Of a stretch of 64,000 bases of DNA, positions 16,314 to 25,707 are shown one piece after another (position 1 is the stretch's first letter; each line of letters opens with the position of its first letter). Source of the stretch: Pseudomonadaceae bacterium (lineage in GTDB: Bacteria > Pseudomonadota > Gammaproteobacteria > Pseudomonadales > Azotimanducaceae); assembly GCA_024743175.1 (NCBI GenBank), contig JANSXA010000006.1, positions 62,001-126,000 on the forward strand, read 5' to 3'. The notes below the pieces were generated by a model. The model was not told where the DNA came from, did no database searches, and saw nothing but the letters and a program-made list of their open reading frames with translations. A program made the translations under genes and the position numbers.

Positions 16314-17681
16314 CTAAAGGGTCCATTGCCAGGTGATCGATACCTGGTCGCGTGTGCCAAACTGGCCGAAGTTTCCTTTCTGCGTGCCTCTGAAGCTGTC
16401 GATGGCGAGACGCAAAAGCATGTTGTCATTTACCTGATACTCGAACCGGTTTGAAAGCATAGAGTCTTTGTCTTCTAACGAAGCGTAGTAACGCAGTTCA
16501 TACTTGAGCGTGTCGTAGGCAAATGTTCTACGTATGAAAGTGGTGAGAATCTGTTCCGTCTCGGGTCGGGTGAGCGTGTCCGGGGCGTTTATGACGTGAT
16601 CGTACAGATACTGTACGTTGATGAATGTATCTAACGGTCCATTTATGTCGAAGCCAACAGCGGCACGCCACTGATCCAGTTTTTCATGTCTCAACGTTGT
16701 TGGTGTTCGCAGGTTAAACGTCCGGTCATCAATGTAAGAGGCTTCGAGTCTTAATACCGCCTGAGACAGAGACGTTTGAGCTGCAAAGCCATATACCTCG
16801 CGACGCGAATTGCTTAATACCAGGAAAGGGGTGTCGCCAGGCTGAACGGGAAGATCAGCTTCGCCCGGCGTTTGTGCATAGGGTTCAAAGTCCAGTCCAG
16901 ATACCGCTACCAGTTGCAGGTCTACGCCTCCCAGGTATCGTGAAATCCTCACACCCACAGTACCTTCCTGATCGTCTGGTCCAATTGTAACTGTGTCTAT
17001 ACTGTTGGCTGGATCCTGGTTACCGAACTGAAAACGTGGCGCAGTAAGCGCAAAACGCGCGTCGCGCGGTGGGATGAAATGCACAGTGGTATCCGGGATC
17101 AGGGCAAGTTCTGTGCGCCAGCCAGCAATCGTGGTGTCCAGGTAAATGCTCCACAGACCAATACGTGATGATCCGAAGTCATCGAGAATGAATTCCTCAA
17201 AACTCTGTGGATTAAGAACATCAAGGACCTTGATACCATCGAGGGCGCCCCAGACAATCTGTTGTTTGCCAAGCTTCAGCTGGCTGTTATCCAGATTGAG
17301 CTCGAGGTAGGCGTCACGCAGTTCAAAAACCCAGTATTTGTCCGACGCGTAAGGCCTGGAAGCACTTGAATAGCTGTGAAATGCTGGTTCTCCGGGGAGC
17401 AACAGATCCTGGGCGTCCGCGCGTATGCGGCCGGATAAAACCCAGTTCATGTTCTGATTCTGCGACCATTCGAGATAAGGCTCAAGCACAAGCTGCGAAG
17501 CAACAGATTCGTTACGATCAGTGCTGTGGTAGTGCGTAAGGCTTGTGACCAGACCAGAATCCCACCGATTCTGCTGTGGTTCAGCTGATGATGTGCCGGC
17601 ATGAGCTAACGCACTACCCACATATAGCCAGGCTGAGAAGACAAGCGTAAGTGATAGCTTGTTAATGTTTTTCTTTACCAT
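16314..17681 (-). CDS. Outer-membrane beta-barrel protein, DUF1302/alginate-export-like
   Basis: A 455-aa exported protein. The signal peptide ends near LAHA (residue 28). The mature part is rich in alternating aromatic/polar strands and ends WQWTL, a typical C-terminal barrel signature. The segment KLGKQQIVWGALDGIKVLDVLNPQ is the hallmark of DUF1302-type proteins, which occur with MMPL exporters. The start overlaps the end of the MMPL gene by 7 nt, so this is the last gene of a thioesterase-exporter-barrel operon. It probably forms the outer-membrane exit or docking site for the exported lipid (inference). Confidence 0.75.
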   Translation of the reverse strand: MVKKNINKLSLTLVFSAWLYVGSALAHAGTSSAEPQQNRWDSGLVTSLTHYHSTDRNESVASQLVLEPYLEWSQNQNMNWVLSGRIRADAQDLLLPGEPAFHSYSSASRPYASDKYWVFELRDAYLELNLDNSQLKLGKQQIVWGALDGIKVLDVLNPQSFEEFILDDFGSSRIGLWSIYLDTTIAGWRTELALIPDTTVHFIPPRDARFALTAPRFQFGNQDPANSIDTVTIGPDDQEGTVGVRISRYLGGVDLQLVAVSGLDFEPYAQTPGEADLPVQPGDTPFLVLSNSRREVYGFAAQTSLSQAVLRLEASYIDDRTFNLRTPTTLRHEKLDQWRAAVGFDINGPLDTFINVQYLYDHVINAPDTLTRPETEQILTTFIRRTFAYDTLKYELRYYASLEDKDSMLSNRFEYQVNDNMLLRLAIDSFRGTQKGNFGQFGTRDQVSITWQWTL

Positions 17682-20600
17682 GATGCAGGCAGCCCACGGG
17701 TCAGGTTGGCCGGTGCAAATACATCTACCGCGGCGTCGATATTGTGATTGATGTCGATGTAGTCAAATTGAGTGGTGTGCCCGGTGATGTGGTGAGTGGC
17801 CTGTACACTTGAAGGTGTCCATATGCCATCAATCAGGCGCAACCCATCAATCTTGATGGTTTTCAGTGCTTTGTTTTTCGGATTGACGAAGTCGATCTGT
17901 TCGGGAAACCATGTGCTGGCATTGATGCGTGCGGTAAAGCCGCCATATCCCAGTTGTTTAGCGGTTGATGTGTCGACCGGTTCTCCCTGGATGATGTAGA
18001 CCATATCCTCGTCAACCTGTTCTGAACCCAACAGGACAAAATTGTAATCTGCCAGGTTGAATTTGAAATCAGATTGCATGTCTTCGAAAGTAAAGTCGGT
18101 ACCGAGAAAATAGTCTCCTCGGTCGGACGCTGGTATGCGACGGGTTTTGCCAGCGGCGGGAATATACAGCCAGCGCTCGTCACTTTTATCTAAATCCTGA
18201 TGATCACGGCTTAAAAAAGTCAGCTCTCGAACGCGTTTGGGTTCCAGGTAGGTGATCCTTGTCAGCTTTGTGTCCTCTCCTGCGGCGCGAAATACAACAG
18301 CCTGACGCTGTCGAACCCGTCCGCGCTTATCCGTCAGCGTCATCTGTATGGTGCGGGTGGTCTGCTCAGCTTCAGTGCGATTTGCCACTGCAGCCGCAAC
18401 TTCCTGGGCGGTGAACGCTTCGCCGTCCGGGCTGTAGACCAGGCTGGCGATGGCAACCAGTGAGAGGCTGCCGACGGTCCTGATGGCGGGTACAACACGC
18501 ACCTGTTGCAGACGTTCGCGCATCACATAACACGCTGGAACAATAATCAGAGCGGACAGGAAACTCGCCATCGCGGCTACCGTGACCAGACCGCCAAAGC
18601 GTTGCAGGGTTGGCAAATCTGAAATCATCAGCACGGAAAAACCAACACCCAGCGCGGCGGCATTAAAAAAGCAGGCGCGAGCGGTACTGGGAACAACTCG
18701 GCTGATAATCTCGATGGCCGACGTATTCTGACCCTTGTTACGGGATGTGCGCATCTCGTATTGCAGGCGGTCTACCAGGTGGATGGCAAAGTCGACCCCG
18801 ACGCCAACAGATATGGCTGCAAACATGCTGGTCGCGGGTTCAAGGTAGATATCCAGAGCACCCATAACGCCGTAGATGCAGAGCACCGTGAATGTCACTG
18901 GAATGACGGCGATAAATCCGACGCTCAGTGAGCGGAACACGCACACCGACATGATCAGAACCAGCAGCAGAGACAGGGCTACACCTGTGAAATGACTTTC
19001 CTGCAAGCGGGTCATCCAGTGGAAAGCGACGTTTACATCACCGGCAATGGTGGCCTGCATGCCGGGTTCAATAAACTCGTTAGCAAGATAGTCCTGTAAC
19101 TCCAGTACCACTTCCCGGCTGTCGGAGAAGTAGTGCGAATTCAGGACGGCACGCAGCAGAGCAGCGTCGTAATCTGGTGTGATTTCTTCTTCAAGATCAC
19201 TGGGGTCGCCAGACGCTTCATAAACCATAAGGTACTGAGCAATGGCATCATCAGTGCTTGGCAGTGTTCGGTTGGCTGTCACTGCCTGGTTGTTGACTGC
19301 GCTGTGCAGCAGAGTGAGGTAGTCAGCAATACTTACTGTCTTACTCACATGTTCATGGTCTTCCAGCCACGTCTGCAGATCAGCGATTTTTTTCATCCGC
19401 TGCGCGTTGAGCAAACCGTCGACTTCTTCAGTTGAAATAATGACATCAAGGAAGGCGGTGCCTGCAAACGTGTTGTGGATACGTTCGTCTGCGATGCGAA
19501 TAGGCTCATCCGGCGCAAAGTTGTTCACCTGAGAGCGGTCAACCCGCAGCTCCAACGCACCCATAGCCGCGACCATGATCAGCAAGGCGAATCCGCCGAG
19601 GATTGCAGCGGGAAAGCGAGCGCCTAAGAGGCTGATATTACCCAGCCACACGCCGATAAAATCTGGACCCTTCAAGCCAAAATCAGAAAACAGTGGGCTC
19701 GGTCTGGGTTGTAGCAGTGTCAGTACCGCGGGCAGGACAAAAATTGAAAACACCCACGCCAATGCGACGCCAAGCATTGCATACCAGGCGAAATAGGCGA
19801 TGGGTGGCATGATAGACACCACTGCAATACCGGTGAAACCGGCGATAGTGGTCAACGTTGTCAGGGTGATGGGGCGAGCCATGGCCAACATGGCATCAAT
19901 CACGATCAGGCGCGGGTCTGTATCAGGCAGCCGGGCTCTACGTTCAAAGTATGCCGACAGAATGTGGATTGCATCCGCCACCGAAATGGCGACCAGAATA
20001 ACGGGCAGTGCATTGGTGATTGCAAAATAGGGTACACCCTGCCAGGCCATGATGCCGAGGCTGCCACCGGCAGCGCCAAGCAAAACGATGATGGGACCGA
20101 GCAATGCTGACGCACGCATGAATGCAAAATACAGAAAGATGATCACAATCAGAAAAACAACAGGTTGCAACACACGGGCATCTGCATCGATGTAATCTGA
20201 CAGATAGCCGCTTACGGCTGCGGGACCGGCGATATAAAAATCCAGTTCCGGATGATCCAGGGATTCGATGAGCTGTTGTACTTCGAGGTATGTGGTTGAT
20301 GCCGCTCGAGGGTCGATAACCTCTGCCATGATGACCGCAGCCTGTTCGTCTGCTGACACCAACGTGTCTATATGGGGTGGCATATTGCGCCAGCGGCGCG
20401 CTGCTGCTTCAACAATAATGCTGTTACCAACGTCTGGATCAAAATAGGGGTCAACAAGAATGCTGCCGTCGACACCGACGATGGAAGACTCCGACGATAT
20501 ACTGGCGATGCGTTGCGGGTCTATGTTATCGATCTCACCAAGTGCTTCGGTGATCTGCTCGACCACGGCAAGGGTTTGCGTGCTGAATACGGTTTCACCA

Positions 20601-20839
20601 TTACGCGTGAAAACCGCCACCGCGATCGGTTCAGTTAATCCAAACAGCGTTTTGGTCCGCTCGTTAGCCAGCAACGATTCGTGACCCGCAGGAACAAACG
20701 CGTCGATAGAGGTGTCCTTGACCAGTCGTGTCAGCCCACTGCCAGCGATGATGATAAACAGCAGCCCTAAAGAAACGGTTATCCAGGGTCTTTGCGTCAG
20801 CCGGTCGTAGAAATTGTAGAACGCGGTAGTCTGGTTCAC
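17675..20839 (-). CDS. MMPL/RND-family exporter fused to a LolA-like outer-membrane lipoprotein-sorting domain
   Basis: A 1054-aa protein. Residues about 1-790 form an RND-type exporter of the MMPL group: TM1 at the N-terminus, a large periplasmic loop, six further helices, a second loop and six helices. The charged motif VGVGVDFAIHLVDRLQYEM lies between helices, as in hopanoid and sterol exporters. Residues about 803-1054 match a separate family, the LolA-like domain with YLEPKRVRELTFL, DERWLYIPAAGKTRRI and DFTFEDMQSD. Between them lies a hydrophobic stretch (VGSLSLVAIASLVYS) that looks like a former signal peptide kept as a helix. Elsewhere these are usually two adjacent genes. It probably moves a lipid to a periplasmic carrier (inference). 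Confidence 0.84.
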   Translation of the reverse strand: MNQTTAFYNFYDRLTQRPWITVSLGLLFIIIAGSGLTRLVKDTSIDAFVPAGHESLLANERTKTLFGLTEPIAVAVFTRNGETVFSTQTLAVVEQITEALGEIDNIDPQRIASISSESSIVGVDGSILVDPYFDPDVGNSIIVEAAARRWRNMPPHIDTLVSADEQAAVIMAEVIDPRAASTTYLEVQQLIESLDHPELDFYIAGPAAVSGYLSDYIDADARVLQPVVFLIVIIFLYFAFMRASALLGPIIVLLGAAGGSLGIMAWQGVPYFAITNALPVILVAISVADAIHILSAYFERRARLPDTDPRLIVIDAMLAMARPITLTTLTTIAGFTGIAVVSIMPPIAYFAWYAMLGVALAWVFSIFVLPAVLTLLQPRPSPLFSDFGLKGPDFIGVWLGNISLLGARFPAAILGGFALLIMVAAMGALELRVDRSQVNNFAPDEPIRIADERIHNTFAGTAFLDVIISTEEVDGLLNAQRMKKIADLQTWLEDHEHVSKTVSIADYLTLLHSAVNNQAVTANRTLPSTDDAIAQYLMVYEASGDPSDLEEEITPDYDAALLRAVLNSHYFSDSREVVLELQDYLANEFIEPGMQATIAGDVNVAFHWMTRLQESHFTGVALSLLLVLIMSVCVFRSLSVGFIAVIPVTFTVLCIYGVMGALDIYLEPATSMFAAISVGVGVDFAIHLVDRLQYEMRTSRNKGQNTSAIEIISRVVPSTARACFFNAAALGVGFSVLMISDLPTLQRFGGLVTVAAMASFLSALIIVPACYVMRERLQQVRVVPAIRTVGSLSLVAIASLVYSPDGEAFTAQEVAAAVANRTEAEQTTRTIQMTLTDKRGRVRQRQAVVFRAAGEDTKLTRITYLEPKRVRELTFLSRDHQDLDKSDERWLYIPAAGKTRRIPASDRGDYFLGTDFTFEDMQSDFKFNLADYNFVLLGSEQVDEDMVYIIQGEPVDTSTAKQLGYGGFTARINASTWFPEQIDFVNPKNKALKTIKIDGLRLIDGIWTPSSVQATHHITGHTTQFDYIDINHNIDAAVDVFAPANLTRGLPASW

Positions 20840-21411
20840 GATGTTACCTCAATAAATTCGGCTGTTTCCTGCGAGGGGGTGGTGCCTGCTTGTTTGAAAA
20901 TTGATTCGTCAATCTCCTGCCATTGGCGGATATAGTCGGGAGCTGGCAGGGGCTGTGCGCCAGGACTGACCTGGTCCACAACCTTCTGCGTGTTAACCCA
21001 CTTTGAGCGGCTTCGCAGCGCCGCACGGCTGACGCCAACAGCGACCTTCCTGCCACTTAAGTCAACAAAGGTGTGTTCGAAGTAAAACCAGCGTTTGTCC
21101 CAATGCACCAGTTGTGTATGTACTTCATAACTCTGCATCAGCTTTAAGGTGCGTCGATATCGCGTCAGACCGCCGCCGAGTACCGCAGACCACTTCTGAT
21201 CCATCATGGCTGTCAGCACACCTGTCCGGGCCATCCATTCGGTGCGTGAGACGTCCATGATCTGTAGATATCGACCGTTGTTCATATGACCAAAGACATC
21301 CAGATCATGAGGCCACACCCGGAAGCGTGTGATACAGGGGGCATCGTAGGTGAGGCGCATGCGCCGCAGGCTGGCGGCCAGCACCATGATGAGTCGTAGA
21401 TATAAATTCAT
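20836..21411 (-). CDS. Acyl-CoA thioesterase, hotdog fold
   Basis: A 191-aa hotdog-fold protein. The 4HBT-type signature DLDVFGHMNNGRYLQIMD starts near residue 36, with Asp38 or His42/Asn44 in the catalytic helix region. The middle part HWDKRWFYFEHTF is typical of the group. The N-terminal hydrophobic stretch (about residues 1-16) may be a membrane-contact helix. Its stop overlaps the exporter start by four bases, making it the first gene of the export operon. A role in releasing the acyl group destined for export is plausible. Confidence 0.82.
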   Translation of the reverse strand: MNLYLRLIMVLAASLRRMRLTYDAPCITRFRVWPHDLDVFGHMNNGRYLQIMDVSRTEWMARTGVLTAMMDQKWSAVLGGGLTRYRRTLKLMQSYEVHTQLVHWDKRWFYFEHTFVDLSGRKVAVGVSRAALRSRSKWVNTQKVVDQVSPGAQPLPAPDYIRQWQEIDESIFKQAGTTPSQETAEFIEVTS

Positions 21412-21666
21412 GTCTCCCCCGGTCTTTTCGATTCAATCCCGCTTATCTATATAGATCGTAAAACTGAGCCAAACCCCGCCAAGTTATTTCCGCTAACGTC
21501 TCCTGCTGCTTGTTGGAGATTTTTTGCACAAAAATGGGGCAAAAATATATTCAGAAGCAGCATCTGCACTGTTGTGTACCGTCGTGCCCCGTTTTCGTTC
21601 AAAAAAAGGTCACTTTTTCTGGCCCGCTCTTTGCAAACTCAGCAGTTAGAGCAAGTACGATTTCAT
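21412..21666. promoter_or_regulatory. Divergent intergenic region with a 12-bp palindrome
   Basis: This 255-bp region separates the export operon from the glucosylglycerate genes. A perfect palindrome ATCTATATAGAT at 21445-21456 lies 35 bases upstream of the thioesterase start and could be an operator or part of a promoter. The frame of the downstream gene stays open back to a GTG at 21574, so part of this stretch could be coding. Nothing else is recognised. Confidence 0.3.
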
Positions 21667-22554
21667 ATGGGTGAGAGGGAGCCAGCAGTGGTCGACAACA
21701 AATCTATACACGCAATTGTGTTTACTGATCTGGACGGCACTTTGCTGGATGATCGGTACGACCTGGCTGGCGCTGCCTACATGTGTAATGAACTCTATGC
21801 ACGGGGTGTGCTGACTATTCCTGCGTCAAGCAAAACCAAGGCGGAATTGTCCGAACTGAAAGCACTGTTTTCTTATGATGCGCCACTGATCAGTGAAAAC
21901 GGTGCCGGTATCGTCTGGCCGGAGAACCTGCAGAGCGCCTTGCTGGAACTTGGTGAAACCTCTGATCCGGATACAACCATCACTCCACCAATGAGTTATG
22001 AACAGATATGCGAGGTGCTGGAAACCATAAAGCATGGCCAGAAATTTGAGTTCAGCGGTTTTTCTGAACTGTCAGTTGAAGAAGTTGCCGCCGCCACTGG
22101 ACTGGATATACATGGTGCGGCCCTGGCAAAGCAGCGCCTGGCATCGGAACCGATTATCTGGAGTGATGAATCTGTTCGCCTGGCAGACTTCAAAGCTCAG
22201 CTGCAGGCCAAGGGATTACACCTTGTTTCCGGCGGACGGTTTCATCATGTCATGCATCCAACGGATAAAGGGGTTGCCGCCCGTCGTCTGATGCAGGTCA
22301 TTGCTGCAACGTGGGGAACCAAGCTGACCGTACTGGCCTGTGGTGACAGCCCGAATGACAAACCCATGCTGGAAGCCGCACAGGCTTGTGCGCTGTTCCC
22401 CCAGCGGGACGGCAGTTATATCCCCTGTACCCATCCTTTTTCTATCAAAGCTAAATCCGCCGGAGCGCTGCCCTGGTTAGAAGCGGTTAATGAGCTTCTA
22501 TCCAAAGTGCTTAAGCCGCCACGGCAAGCGGATTTTCCTGCTTCACACCCATAA
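21667..22554 (+). CDS. Glucosyl/mannosyl-3-phosphoglycerate phosphatase (HAD family)
   Basis: A 295-aa HAD hydrolase. The catalytic motif TDLDGTLLDD places the nucleophile and general acid Asp at residues 21 and 23. Motif II-like SSKTKAEL and the late GDSPNDKPMLEAA supply the remaining HAD residues. The cap and overall pattern match the mannosyl-3-phosphoglycerate phosphatase family. With the next gene it would dephosphorylate glucosyl-3-phosphoglycerate to glucosylglycerate, a compatible solute. ATG 21667 is chosen; a GTG at 21574 would add 31 poorly conserved residues. It is 12 bases from the synthase. Confidence 0.83.
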   Translation: MGEREPAVVDNKSIHAIVFTDLDGTLLDDRYDLAGAAYMCNELYARGVLTIPASSKTKAELSELKALFSYDAPLISENGAGIVWPENLQSALLELGETSDPDTTITPPMSYEQICEVLETIKHGQKFEFSGFSELSVEEVAAATGLDIHGAALAKQRLASEPIIWSDESVRLADFKAQLQAKGLHLVSGGRFHHVMHPTDKGVAARRLMQVIAATWGTKLTVLACGDSPNDKPMLEAAQACALFPQRDGSYIPCTHPFSIKAKSAGALPWLEAVNELLSKVLKPPRQADFPASHP

Positions 22555-22566
22555 CGAGTTTTTATT

Positions 22567-23820
22567 TTGAGCGATTTCTTTCAGAACGGCATCATCACCA
22601 CCCTGCATAATCTTTCCAGTAAAGAACTGACGGACCTGGAGGCGGAGCTTGAGCTGTTTGCTCAAGCGCGGCCCATGACGCTGGTATTACCTTGCCTGTA
22701 TTCAGAACTCAGCCAGCCGGCGTTGACCACCATTGTGGATGAACTGGCTCAGGCGAAGTATCTGTCACACATTGTGATAGGTCTTGATAGGGCGGACGAG
22801 GGGGAATACCAGCACGCTCTGCAGTATTTCAGCCGTCTACCTCAGGATCATACCGTGATCTGGAATGACGGGCCTCGAATGGGTGCCATAGCTGATCAGC
22901 TGAAAGCGCTGAATCTTGCCCCTGGAGAATTAGGCAAAGGCTGCAACGTCTGGTACTGCTTCGGGTTGATCCAGGCGATGGGCCAGGCAAAAGCGGTGGC
23001 GCTGCATGATTGTGATATTTCCACCTATGATCGGAGCCTGTTGGCGCGGTTGTTATATCCTGTTGCTCATCCACGATTTAATTATGAGTTCTGCAAAGGT
23101 TTCTATGCACGGGTAGCTGACGGCAAACTGAATGGCCGCGTCAGCCGCCTGCTGGTCTCTCCATTGATTCGAACCATGAAGAAAGTCAACGGCGCGCACC
23201 CTTACTTGGACTACCTGGACAGCTTTCGTTATCCCCTGGCGGGTGAATTCTCGATGCGTGCTGATGTGCTGAAAGATCTGCGTATACCCTCGGACTGGGG
23301 GCTGGAGATTGGCGTGCTGTCTGAAGTGTACCGAAACTATTCCACCAACAGGTTATGTCAGGTAGAGGTTGCTGATAATTACGATCACAAACATCAGCCA
23401 CTTTCTGCAGAAGATGTCAGCAGTGGTTTGTCGCGTATGAGCATGGATATTGCAAAAAGCCTGTTTAAGAAGCTGGCAACATTTGGCACCGTTTTTGATA
23501 TGGGGACAGTGCGTACTATTAAAGCGTCTTACCTGCGGGTGGCATTAGACCTTATAGAGTCTTATGCCAATGACGCTGAAATTAACGGGCTACATCTCGA
23601 CCGTGATGCGGAAGAACGCGCGGTTGAGTTGTTTGCCAGCAATATTCTGAAAGCCGGCGAGTCTTTTTTACAGAGCGGTGAAGAGACGCCTTACATACCA
23701 TCATGGAACCGGGTGACCAGTGTTTATCCAAATGTTTTCAATGACCTGCTCACTGCTGTGGATCAGGATTTTAAAGAACACTCGGTTCTGCACGCAAACG
23801 ATGGGTTAAAGGCGCTCTAG
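22567..23820 (+). CDS. gpgS: Glucosyl-3-phosphoglycerate synthase
   Basis: A 417-aa GT81-type glycosyltransferase joining a nucleotide-activated glucose to 3-phosphoglycerate. It has the metal-binding ALHDCDISTYD motif (D-x-D-like), NDGPRMGAIADQL and PLAGEFSMRADVL, all in the family order. The start codon is TTG; the N-terminus MSDFFQNGIITTLHNL fits the family and no better start exists. It lies directly downstream of its phosphatase partner. The 3' end overlaps the convergent phosphorylase by 15 bp, so production and breakdown genes share their 3' ends. Confidence 0.88.
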   Translation: MSDFFQNGIITTLHNLSSKELTDLEAELELFAQARPMTLVLPCLYSELSQPALTTIVDELAQAKYLSHIVIGLDRADEGEYQHALQYFSRLPQDHTVIWNDGPRMGAIADQLKALNLAPGELGKGCNVWYCFGLIQAMGQAKAVALHDCDISTYDRSLLARLLYPVAHPRFNYEFCKGFYARVADGKLNGRVSRLLVSPLIRTMKKVNGAHPYLDYLDSFRYPLAGEFSMRADVLKDLRIPSDWGLEIGVLSEVYRNYSTNRLCQVEVADNYDHKHQPLSAEDVSSGLSRMSMDIAKSLFKKLATFGTVFDMGTVRTIKASYLRVALDLIESYANDAEINGLHLDRDAEERAVELFASNILKAGESFLQSGEETPYIPSWNRVTSVYPNVFNDLLTAVDQDFKEHSVLHANDGLKAL

Positions 23821-25626
23821 CTCCAGCCACACAACCTGATAGGGATGCAGCTGCAGTTCCAGATCTGCAGCAAAGGTGGTTTGGGTCAGCAGATCCTTAA
23901 CTTCGGGTGTATTAAGCAGACCAGGGTCGATATAACTGGAGAGAGAGATAGATTGCATGGTTGCAGAAAACGAAGCAATAACCAGAACTTTCTGTTGTGT
24001 TGCGCTTCGGCTGATAACCAGAAGCTGTGGTCCGCAAGGCATAACTTCCTGGTTTGCTGCGGGACTGAAGGCGGGTTGCCGTCGTCTGATCTCCAGCGTT
24101 CGGGTTAAAGCTGTGAAAACCTCATGCGGCAGACTGTTTGCGTCAGTTATGTCGCTGAGCACATCGCAAGCATGCAGCTTGCCGCGATTAATAGAACGTG
24201 TCCGTCCGGTTCTTTCAACAGCGTCGAGGTCATTCTGGCTGGCTAACAATGCGCGCAGATACAAAGCGGGCACACCTTGAAAGGCCAGCAGAAGTTGATG
24301 GGCACCAATGTAAGCGGGGACAATATCAACACTGCCGCCAAACGCTGCAAACAGAGAGATATTCATTTCATAAGCCTTCTGATCGCCACCGCTGGTGGTG
24401 CGCATGCTGACAAAACCGCCCTGACGATGCACGCGACTGATCAGTTTTTCGATGTCCTCATCGGGCACCAGGCCTTCAAGGGGGCGCAGACCGATGCCGT
24501 CGTGACTGGCGATGAAATTGAGATACGCGCAGCCCTCAGGGGGTTGCTGCAGTTCGCTCGCCCAGTTCTGCAGATAACTGCCATCATGGAACAGGTAGCT
24601 GTACAGCAGCAGAGGCGCGAGGCTGAACTGATAGACCATATGCGCTTCGTCTTTTTGTCCGAAATAGCTGATGTTCTCCAGGTGCGGCACGTTGGTTTCC
24701 GTCAACAGCACAACGTCAGCACCAGCGTGATCAATCAGCAGACGCATGATTTTAACCACCATATGGGTTTCAGGCAGGCTCATGCAGTTGGTACCGAGAC
24801 GTTTCCAGAGGAAGGCGATGGCATCCAGGCGAATGTAACGCGCCCCACGATCAATGTAATCAAACAGTATGTCGATAAACTGACACAGGACTTCGGGGTT
24901 ACTGAAATTCAGATCAATCTGGTCGTCGCTGAAAGTAGTCCAGACGTGTTTTGGACCCGCGTAGGTTTGCACTTCGCTCAGGAGCGGCGTGTTTCGGGGT
25001 CTGACTACATCATCCACGTCAGTGTCGGCCGGCAGCGCAATAAAAAACTCGCTGCCCGGTGCACGACCATTCACAAAATCCGCAAACCACAGGTGCTCTC
25101 GCGAACAGTGGTTGATCACAAGATCGAACATCAGATCAAAGTGCTCGCTCAGTGCTGTGACATCCTGCCAGTCGCCAAGATCTGCACGGACGCTGTTGTA
25201 GTCAACAACCGCAAAGCCATCATCAGAGGAAAACGGGAAAAACGGCAGTATATGTATACCGCTGAAATAGTCAGCAAGATGACTGTGGGCAAACTGGTGC
25301 AGAACCTGAAGTGGTGGTTTGTCACCGTCTACCAGCGTGTCTGCATAGGTAATCAGCAGTACATCCTTTTCGCTGAGTGTCGGTGCAGCGCTGTTGGCGG
25401 AGGTCTCTGATGTTGCTGTGCCCTTTCGCTCGCGGCGCTTTGCTACAGTTTGCAGCAACACCTTGGTCAGCTCAGGCGCAACGCCACCGCCATACAGGTG
25501 TGATAGATATTCCAGCAGGTAGTATTCGGTCGCAGTGGAGGGCGCCTCAACCGGGTTTACACCACTGCTGTTACCCCGCAAATCAGCAAATGCGACCTGG
25601 GTGTTTTTTGGATCTGAATCGTTCAA
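23806..25626 (-). CDS. GH13_18 sucrose-phosphorylase-like enzyme, probable glucosylglycerate phosphorylase
   Basis: A 606-aa alpha-amylase-superfamily enzyme. The catalytic residues are clear: nucleophile Asp268 in YIRLDAIAFLWK, acid/base Glu310 in VLLTETNVPH, and the transition-state Asp376 in FIASHDGIGLRP. The GH13_18 subfamily holds sucrose phosphorylase and glucosylglycerate phosphorylase (for example E. coli YcjM). Its position facing gpgS and the phosphatase favours glucosylglycerate plus phosphate to glucose-1-phosphate and glycerate. An N-terminal extension (about 35 residues) is uninformative. A large antisense open frame covers it but has no coding support. Confidence 0.82.
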   Translation of the reverse strand: MNDSDPKNTQVAFADLRGNSSGVNPVEAPSTATEYYLLEYLSHLYGGGVAPELTKVLLQTVAKRRERKGTATSETSANSAAPTLSEKDVLLITYADTLVDGDKPPLQVLHQFAHSHLADYFSGIHILPFFPFSSDDGFAVVDYNSVRADLGDWQDVTALSEHFDLMFDLVINHCSREHLWFADFVNGRAPGSEFFIALPADTDVDDVVRPRNTPLLSEVQTYAGPKHVWTTFSDDQIDLNFSNPEVLCQFIDILFDYIDRGARYIRLDAIAFLWKRLGTNCMSLPETHMVVKIMRLLIDHAGADVVLLTETNVPHLENISYFGQKDEAHMVYQFSLAPLLLYSYLFHDGSYLQNWASELQQPPEGCAYLNFIASHDGIGLRPLEGLVPDEDIEKLISRVHRQGGFVSMRTTSGGDQKAYEMNISLFAAFGGSVDIVPAYIGAHQLLLAFQGVPALYLRALLASQNDLDAVERTGRTRSINRGKLHACDVLSDITDANSLPHEVFTALTRTLEIRRRQPAFSPAANQEVMPCGPQLLVISRSATQQKVLVIASFSATMQSISLSSYIDPGLLNTPEVKDLLTQTTFAADLELQLHPYQVVWLELERL

Positions 25627-25707
25627 GAAATGGCCTGTTGTCTCTAGCTGTGAAAGATAGCAAATTTCCGGCGCTATTGAGTAACCTGCATTCTAAGGTT
25701 GAACAAC

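Noticed and set aside
16117-16317. A 66-codon frame between the ECF sigma factor and the barrel protein, considered as a residual kinase
   Set aside because: Half lies inside the sigma gene and the rest shows no kinase motif.
24277-25410. A 377-codon open frame antisense to the GH13_18 phosphorylase
   Set aside because: It has no recognisable domain and lies wholly within a gene whose catalytic residues are all intact; it is a shadow of codon bias.
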